From NCBI RefSeq assembly GCF_011075055.1, contig NC_058146.1, forward strand, positions 7,378,001 through 7,442,000: DNA of 64,000 nucleotides, in the 5' to 3' direction. This document shows, one piece after another, positions 58,517-64,000 of the stretch; the stretch's first letter is position 1; the number at the start of each line of letters is the position of its first letter. The notes below the pieces were generated by a model. The model saw only the letters and a program-made list of their open reading frames with translations. It was not told the origin of the DNA and made no database searches. This stretch comes from Mangifera indica (lineage: Eukaryota > Streptophyta > Magnoliopsida > Sapindales > Anacardiaceae). The translations under genes and the position numbers were made by a program.

Positions 58517-60130
58517 ATGGAGAGCGTTTTAACGTGGTGGCAAGTAGCGAGTTTATGTGGTATTATTTCGTGGATTTGGGTAGCTTCTCATTTGAATTTG
58601 ACAAAAAAGTTTAGATCTCTGGTGCAATTCTGGGTGACCCGTCAGGTCATCAATGGGACTTCGTTCATTCTTCAGATCCAGGTTGAGACCTTTAAAAAAT
58701 ACCCGGATTCTCTCTTTCTCTCTCTCTTTTAAAAAAAAAAATTAAAAGTCATTGTTTTTGGCTGGCTTTTGAAGGTTTAGTTAGTTGATTTTAATGGTTT
58801 TGTTTTGTTTTGCAGAGTTACGAACATAAATTTTTGGATGCTTTTTTCTCTGTGTTATCTTGTGTTGTCTCGGTGCCTTTTTATACAGCTTTTTTGCCTT
58901 TTCTCTTCTGGGTATGTTTTGTTTTGGCTTATTTTTGTTGCTTATTGTTGATTGAGGATGTGTTTCAATATATATAAAGAAAGTGCTTTGGGTTTATGTT
59001 GTAGAGTGGACATGGAAAATTGGCCAGACAAATGACACTACTGATGGCTTTTTGTGATTATTTTGGGAATGCTATAAAGGTAATTAATTTCTTGGTTAAG
59101 TTTTTTGTTTTTGTTTTTATATTTTTGATTGTGATATTTAGAATTAGATGTTTAAGTTGGTTCTTTGTTGCTCTTCGGTGGTGTTTTGTGTTTATATAGG
59201 ATGTGGTTTCAGCTCCTAGACCAAATTGCCCACCTGTGAGGAGAATAACTGCTACAAAAGATGAGAAAGAGAATGCAATGGAATATGGATTGCCTTCTTC
59301 TCACATTCTTAACACAGTTTGCTTAGCCGGGTATTCATAGCCTTTTTACTTCTCTTGTGTTTGTGTTTTCCTAGGGGTTTGAGGTATACATTTCTAGACC
59401 TTCTGCAATATGAGATTTTCTCAAAATTGCTTGAATCAAGAAGGTTCAAACTGTTGATGATGTTTTCAAATTAATGTAGTATCCCTAGGAAAGCGTATAC
59501 TTTTTTTTCCTGATTACCAATTTCTGGTTAATTAATATATTTGATTTTATTTAAGCTAACCAAGGCTCTTGTGAATGTTTAGTAATGCTTTTTAAAATAA
59601 ATCAGTAGAATGTTTGTGCGTGCAATAATAAGTTTCTAGTTGGTGGCAATGCATTATTGCATTGAGTATATGTTCATTTGTTACAAGAGTGATATTAAAC
59701 CTTGTAATCCACACAAAATTTATATGATTCTCCATCTACTTTATCGTTCTAGAAATGGATTTTATTATTTTAGTCACTAATTGTTTACTGTGGAACTGGT
59801 GATGTTTTCCAGGTATCTGTTGCACTATATCCTATCGTATTACCAACATGACAATGACTTCGTAAAATTTGCAGGAGTTGGCCTTGTTTGCTTGTTTGTA
59901 GGGCTTATTGGTTTAGGTAGGTTTAACTTCTACTGGTTATTGGCAGCATTATTAGTTTCTTTACTGTCAATTTCTGAACTGAATTCTGGTTTTATTGGTA
60001 GGAAGAATTTACCTTGGCATGCACAGTCTGATTGATATCATAGGTGGACTTGCAATGGGACTGTTGATACTTTCGTTTTGGCTTACTGTGCATGAAGTCA
60101 TTGACAATTTTATAGTCTCTGGACAAAATG
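58517..60130 (+). CDS. LPPD: Lipid phosphate phosphatase delta / sphingoid base-phosphate phosphatase (5' part)
   Basis: ER membrane enzyme that dephosphorylates long-chain base phosphates (family knowledge). Exons are 58517-58681, 58816-58911, 59005-59079, 59200-59330, 59813-59916 and 60002-60130, all GT-AG. They give 233 codons plus one base. The start MESVLTWWQVASLCGIISWI is a first membrane segment. The three PAP2 phosphatase motifs are intact: KDVVSAPRP (K-x6-RP), YGLPSSHILN (PSxH) and GRIYLGMHSLIDIIGG (R-x5-H-x3-D). VSVPFYTAFLPFLFWSGHGK and RRITATKDEKENAMEYGLPS are typical of the plant delta type. The family continues for roughly another 180 residues. No further exon is visible before the window ends, and an antisense chromovirus lies in between. 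Confidence 0.92.
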
Positions 60131-60951
60131 GTATGTTCTATTCATGTTATTACAATTCATATATCAACCAGCCTTTAGGATTATTAGAAGTTGTCTTTAC
60201 TACTCTTGGAATGTTGTGAAAGCCATTACTCCAACTAAGAAAGCTATGAAATCAACATTTAAAATTCTTAAACAAGGAAAGAATCACCAAATAGCCACAT
60301 TGATTACATCCTAACTATATCAATTGTATTGATAGTTTGAGTCTTCACTGCCATAGGAAGTAGGAGACTTAAAAACCAATCCAAATCCATTAAATTTAGT
60401 AAGCTCTTAAGGTAGTCCAAGACATTGAAAAGGTATAAATGGGGGATAGGCCACCACAACCTCAGATATATGTTTTAATGACTTCTAGTATTTTAAAGTT
60501 TTGATGATTTTATAATATTTGATACAATGTCTATTAGTGAAAGCTTATTCTAGTTTAGTAGAAGTTAAAATATGGATATCTTTTAAAACATGGTGGCAGA
60601 TATTTCACATGATATCCAGTTCTAAGCTTTTTTTTTTGGTTGTATGCCTATATAGAACCTGTGTTTCCAACTCTATGTTTTGAGTTTCATATTGCCTTCA
60701 ATAGTGTTGTACTCGGAATTGTAATCGTATGAACACCCTTTTACCATCAAATGAATATTTAGGTTAACTTGTTTCACTCCTATCTCAATTAATTTATCAA
60801 AACCATTACTTAAAGTGATAATGCTTGAAAATAGGAGCAAATTCAAGTTAACACAGGCATTATTTTGATGCTGAATTGGTAAAGAAACACTTACAATTCT
60901 GAGTGAAACACCATTAAGGTAGTATGGAACTCAAAGCTTGGAGTTGGAAGT
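60131..60951. other. Intron 6 of LPPD, proximal part
   Basis: It begins GTATGTTC. The reading frame after the donor (60131-60219) is open but lacks family resemblance. No continuation exon was found. Confidence 0.5.
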
Positions 60952-61526
60952 TGTTAGGTACTTGAGTTCACTTGTGCTTCAATCCAACAATCACCACAAT
61001 CGGGCTGCTTAGAGAAACATCACACAACCTGCAATCCGAAGTTCCTTAACCAAACACACCAACACAGATAACAAATTAATGGAAATGAGTAAATGTTGCA
61101 CTGTATTTGTATTGAAACCACTGTAGTTACACTACAGTAGAATCATAATAAAGGTAATCCCACAACACACGAATTGCACCAAATCAGTTAACAACTGCAA
61201 TAGAACTGTGATTCTGTAACAATCAGTTTGCTTAACGTTAGAGAGGCCAACAGTCTCCTTCATTCATCCTTCTAAATTCTTCTCTCTGCCTGTATTGATT
61301 CTCTTTTCCTCTTTGTTCTCTCCATATCTGACACGCCCTATCATAATTTGCCACATCCCTCCTGAATATCTTGTGGTCCCACCCTTGAGTGCATGCCACT
61401 TGTGCCTTCCCTTTGTCACCAACTATAATCTCCAATTTTCTTGTTTGTAAAAGCTTTTCCCTTTTCACTTGTTTCTCTTGTCTCTACTTTTCCTTCTTGC
61501 GGGAAATATAAGCATGGTCCCTAACA
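60952..61526 (-). mobile_element. 3' LTR of a chromovirus (minus orientation)
   Basis: It begins TGTTAGGTAC and ends GTCCCTAACA, giving matched TGTTAG...CTAACA ends, 575 bp. It lies directly beyond the C-terminal end of the pol remnant, where the 3' LTR is expected. An internal minus-strand ORF (61238-61468) has no known domain. A target duplication could not be paired because the other end of the element is missing. Confidence 0.7.
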
Positions 61527-61539
61527 TTACGCTTCCGTT

Positions 61540-62968
61540 CAAAAGCACCTTGTCTTTAATGTGAAAATGAGGAAAATGGTTCTTAAAAGTTCTAAACATT
61601 TTACAAAAGTTCTCATAGTCTGGTCATTGTTGCCACTTAACAAGGATCTCTAATTCACCTTGAGAAGAATAACAGTAATCTATCAGCTCCAATGGTTGGA
61701 CCTCAAGTTCAACCTCCTTTGATAAGCACTCTAGTAAGGGCTGACTAATAATGGTTGGGCCTATTTGTTTCTTCAATTGAGATGCATGGAAATGGGGTGA
61801 ATTTTAGCTATTGAAGGTAGGGATAACTTATACGCAATTGTTCCCATTCTTTCTAAAATCTTATAAGGTCCATACAAACATGAGTTGAGTTTTTCATTCG
61901 GACGAGAGACCAATGATTGAAAACAATAGGGTTGAGTATGAATGATCGAATAACTTAAGAGAGAGAGGGGGTTGGAGTGGCCTCATACTAAATACATTAA
62001 CAAACCTCATAGTCAACCACATACGTCCTTACATCTGTTTTCATGCCCTCCCAAAGAAACTTGAGTGCTCCCCGTAAGGTGATGCATGAAACTTGGTCAA
62101 AAATTAAGGAATATATGTTGAACTTTTTGGAAGAACCACTAGTCTTCTATACAAGCTGTCGTTTCTTAATAAATACCTCTCATGAGATTTTGGGTCACCT
62201 AACAAGTCTTGAATGATGCCTTGGAGTCTTCCATCACCAACCACTTTTGTAGCAATACCCTCCATTCCCATTACTCAAGTCACGGATGTTGTTATCATCT
62301 CTCCCTCAAATCTCAAATTACGGAACAATGGGCCTTGTTTTTATACCTAGGTCTATACTATACCTGAAGTCATAATCCAACATCTTCACAATCCATTTTT
62401 GTTGGTCACTCCCACTAACCCTTTGATCCATTAAAAATATCAAACTGTGTTGATCCATCCTAACCTTAAAATGCCCACCCAACAAATAATGTCGCCATTT
62501 ATGAAACACCGTAACTATAGCCATTAATTCCCTCTTATACACCAATTTTCTTTTATTTCTAATAGAAAGGACTTTGCTAATAAAAACAATCAAATGACCT
62601 TTGTCACTAATACTACTCCTAGCCTCGAGCTTGAAGCATTCGTCTCAACCAGAAATTTTTTAGTGAATTCTGACATGGCAAGAGTCGCAACAATCGTCAT
62701 GGCTTCTTTAATAACGTCGAAAGCCCTCATAGCTTTATCTCCCTAAACAAAAGCATTCTTGTAAAGTGAACTTGTCAGTGGCTCTGCCATTTGACCATAC
62801 CCTTATAAAAATCTTCCATAATACCTTATAAGTCCCAAAAAAAACTCAATCTCTGAAATCCTATGGTATCGGTCAATCCTTCACATCTCAGATCTTTTTT
62901 GGGTCCACCTTAACCCCTAACGCTAATACAATATGACCTAAATACTTAATTTTATCACACCCAAAAGA
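61540..62968 (-). pseudogene. Chromovirus (Ty3/gypsy) pol remnant with chromodomain
   Basis: Reading leftwards from 62968: RT end KIKYLGHIVLALGVKVDPKK, then the post-RT/RNase H region with KRELMAIVTVFHKWRHYLLG, VRMDQHSLIFLMDQRVSG and QQKWIVKMLDYDF. The integrase zinc-finger approach follows (LLGDPKSHERYLLRNDSLYR, FHASPYGEHSSFF). Then, after a gap where the catalytic core should be, come YKLSLPSIAKIHPIFHASQL and a chromodomain-like tail LEILVKWQQ...PHFHIKDKVLLNG. Stops are frequent. The 5' part (gag, protease, most of RT) is cut off abruptly at about 62968. Confidence 0.85.
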
Positions 62969-62974
62969 ATTTTT

Positions 62975-63370
62975 TTTTTTTTTTTTTAGAATGAGTTATT
63001 TGTGTTTAGGAAAAAGTTTAAATAAAGTAATAAAGAGAGTAATTTATGTTTAGGAAAAGTTATTAAATATAATAAAGAGCTTTTAAGATTCTATTGTTTA
63101 TGAAAACTCAATTAAAGTCTACTAAAGTTTATTTCCTAGAGTCCAAGTTTCCTAAAATTTGAAATTAATTAAAATTCCTATATGTAATTAAACTTGTTTT
63201 CCTTGTATGTTTAAGTTATCTTAGTTTAGTTAAGAAAAGAAAGCTTATTTAAAGGACATGAGTCTTTGTAATTTTCATTTATTCATCAATTAATTAAATT
63301 TTCAATAAAATTCAGATTTGAATTTCCTTGAGAATTCTATGCAATCTAAGCATTGTTTTCTTGTTTAACT
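62975..63370. other. Probable LTR-like sequence beyond the chromovirus
   Basis: After a T-run, phrases such as 'tgtttaggaaaa' (three times), 'tttatttcctagagtcc' and 'ttatttaaaggacatgagtc...ttcaataaaattcag' have the feel of an LTR with a promoter-like TTTAAAGG. No ends were found. Confidence 0.3.
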
Positions 63371-64000
63371 TTTGTATAGTTGAACAATGTCAACTCTATT
63401 CGTTTTTGTGAACTAGATCACCACCCAATCCATGTTTGTCTTGTGTCATTCCTTCTCATCAACAGCCACAATCTCTTTCCTTCTTCTCATCACCTTCACA
63501 TGCTATCATCACTCAAAATGATCGGAATTTATATTGGTGATTTGGCCTGTACTTCTCATTGCACCAGAAAAATAGACTCTTTTCTTATTTATAATGGTAT
63601 TCTTCGTATGTCAACTGTGTAAGGTTTTCATCTCTCTTTGGGTGAGAAGTGGAAGCATGGGAACTGCTGGTATATCAACTAGTCAAAGTGAAGTAGTTTT
63701 TCTAGTTTGAATCGAGTTTGCCAACATTTGGGTTAAAGTATGATGAGTGATTGGGGTTAAGATAGGTGGGTGGGTTTCAATTTGGGCCAAGTGGTATATG
63801 AGTTTGGATGTGGGTTATTTCAGTTTTGGTTTAGGGAAGTGATTGAATTGGGTTTGGTTTGGGTGGCAAAATTTGAAGTTGTGGAATGATGGGTTGGGTT
63901 GGTCTGACTTGTGCTTGGGTTGGTGTTATAGTTGGAATAAGGGAAACATGCCTGGTTATAGCTATGGGCTCTCTGCTAAATTTTGTCAAGTTTGGATCTA
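63371..64000. other. End of window, nothing identified
   Basis: The last 250 bases are rich in 'gggttt' and 'ttgggtt' words. A short ORF at 63380-63622 is unrecognised. The missing LPPD exons are not here. Confidence 0.4.

Noticed and set aside
61238..61468. 76-residue minus-strand ORF rich in charged residues
   Set aside because: It lies within the chromovirus LTR and has no domain, so it is probably chance.

Overview
The window is AT-rich nuclear DNA from a flowering plant, most likely a eudicot. The signs are multi-exon genes with GT-AG introns, plant-type proteins, dense nested retrotransposons, MULEs and MITEs, and no operon-like packing. I cannot name the species. Four real genes are visible; most of the rest is transposon-derived.

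Layout. The 3' part of an SR splicing-factor gene (SCL30A/SCL33 type, + strand) occupies 152-1435; its first exon lies upstream of the window. From about 2.4 to 9 kb come retrotransposon debris, a 2.26 kb solo LTR and microsatellites. A Mutator-like element (MULE) with 9-bp target duplications fills 9078-19358. It carries a decayed DUF1985-type gene on + and a decayed mudrA-like transposase on -. Three later insertions broke it: a foldback element, a solo LTR inside that foldback element, and a second 2.29 kb solo LTR inside the transposase. From 19.4 to 29.8 kb is AT-rich MITE and LTR debris. A complete DUF620 gene (+, three exons, one GC-AG intron) lies at 29828-32743. Foldback elements follow, including an 872-bp near-perfect palindrome, then a degraded Ty1/copia element at 37-39.4 kb.

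A complete eight-exon urate oxidase gene (-) spans 40508-46126. Its 3.2 kb first intron is packed with repeats. From 46.1 to 56.1 kb are more foldback elements and a second, inverted MULE copy. The 5' six exons of a sphingoid-base-phosphate phosphatase (LPPD type, +) lie at 58517-60130. Its following intron, or the gene's broken 3' end, holds an antisense chromovirus (Ty3/gypsy) remnant at 60952-62968.

The four genes have no evident joint pathway: RNA splicing, an unknown DUF620 role, peroxisomal purine breakdown and sphingolipid turnover. The most notable signals are three. First, a family of about ten foldback elements has GGCCAAA-type ends and 9-bp target duplications. Second, a regularly spaced palindromic CCACACGAATT-type motif sits just inside one end of both MULE copies. 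Third, the uricase departs from the usual residues at two active-site positions and at the C-terminal peroxisomal signal. All exon boundaries were read by eye from splice sites and protein family resemblance; no search was run.
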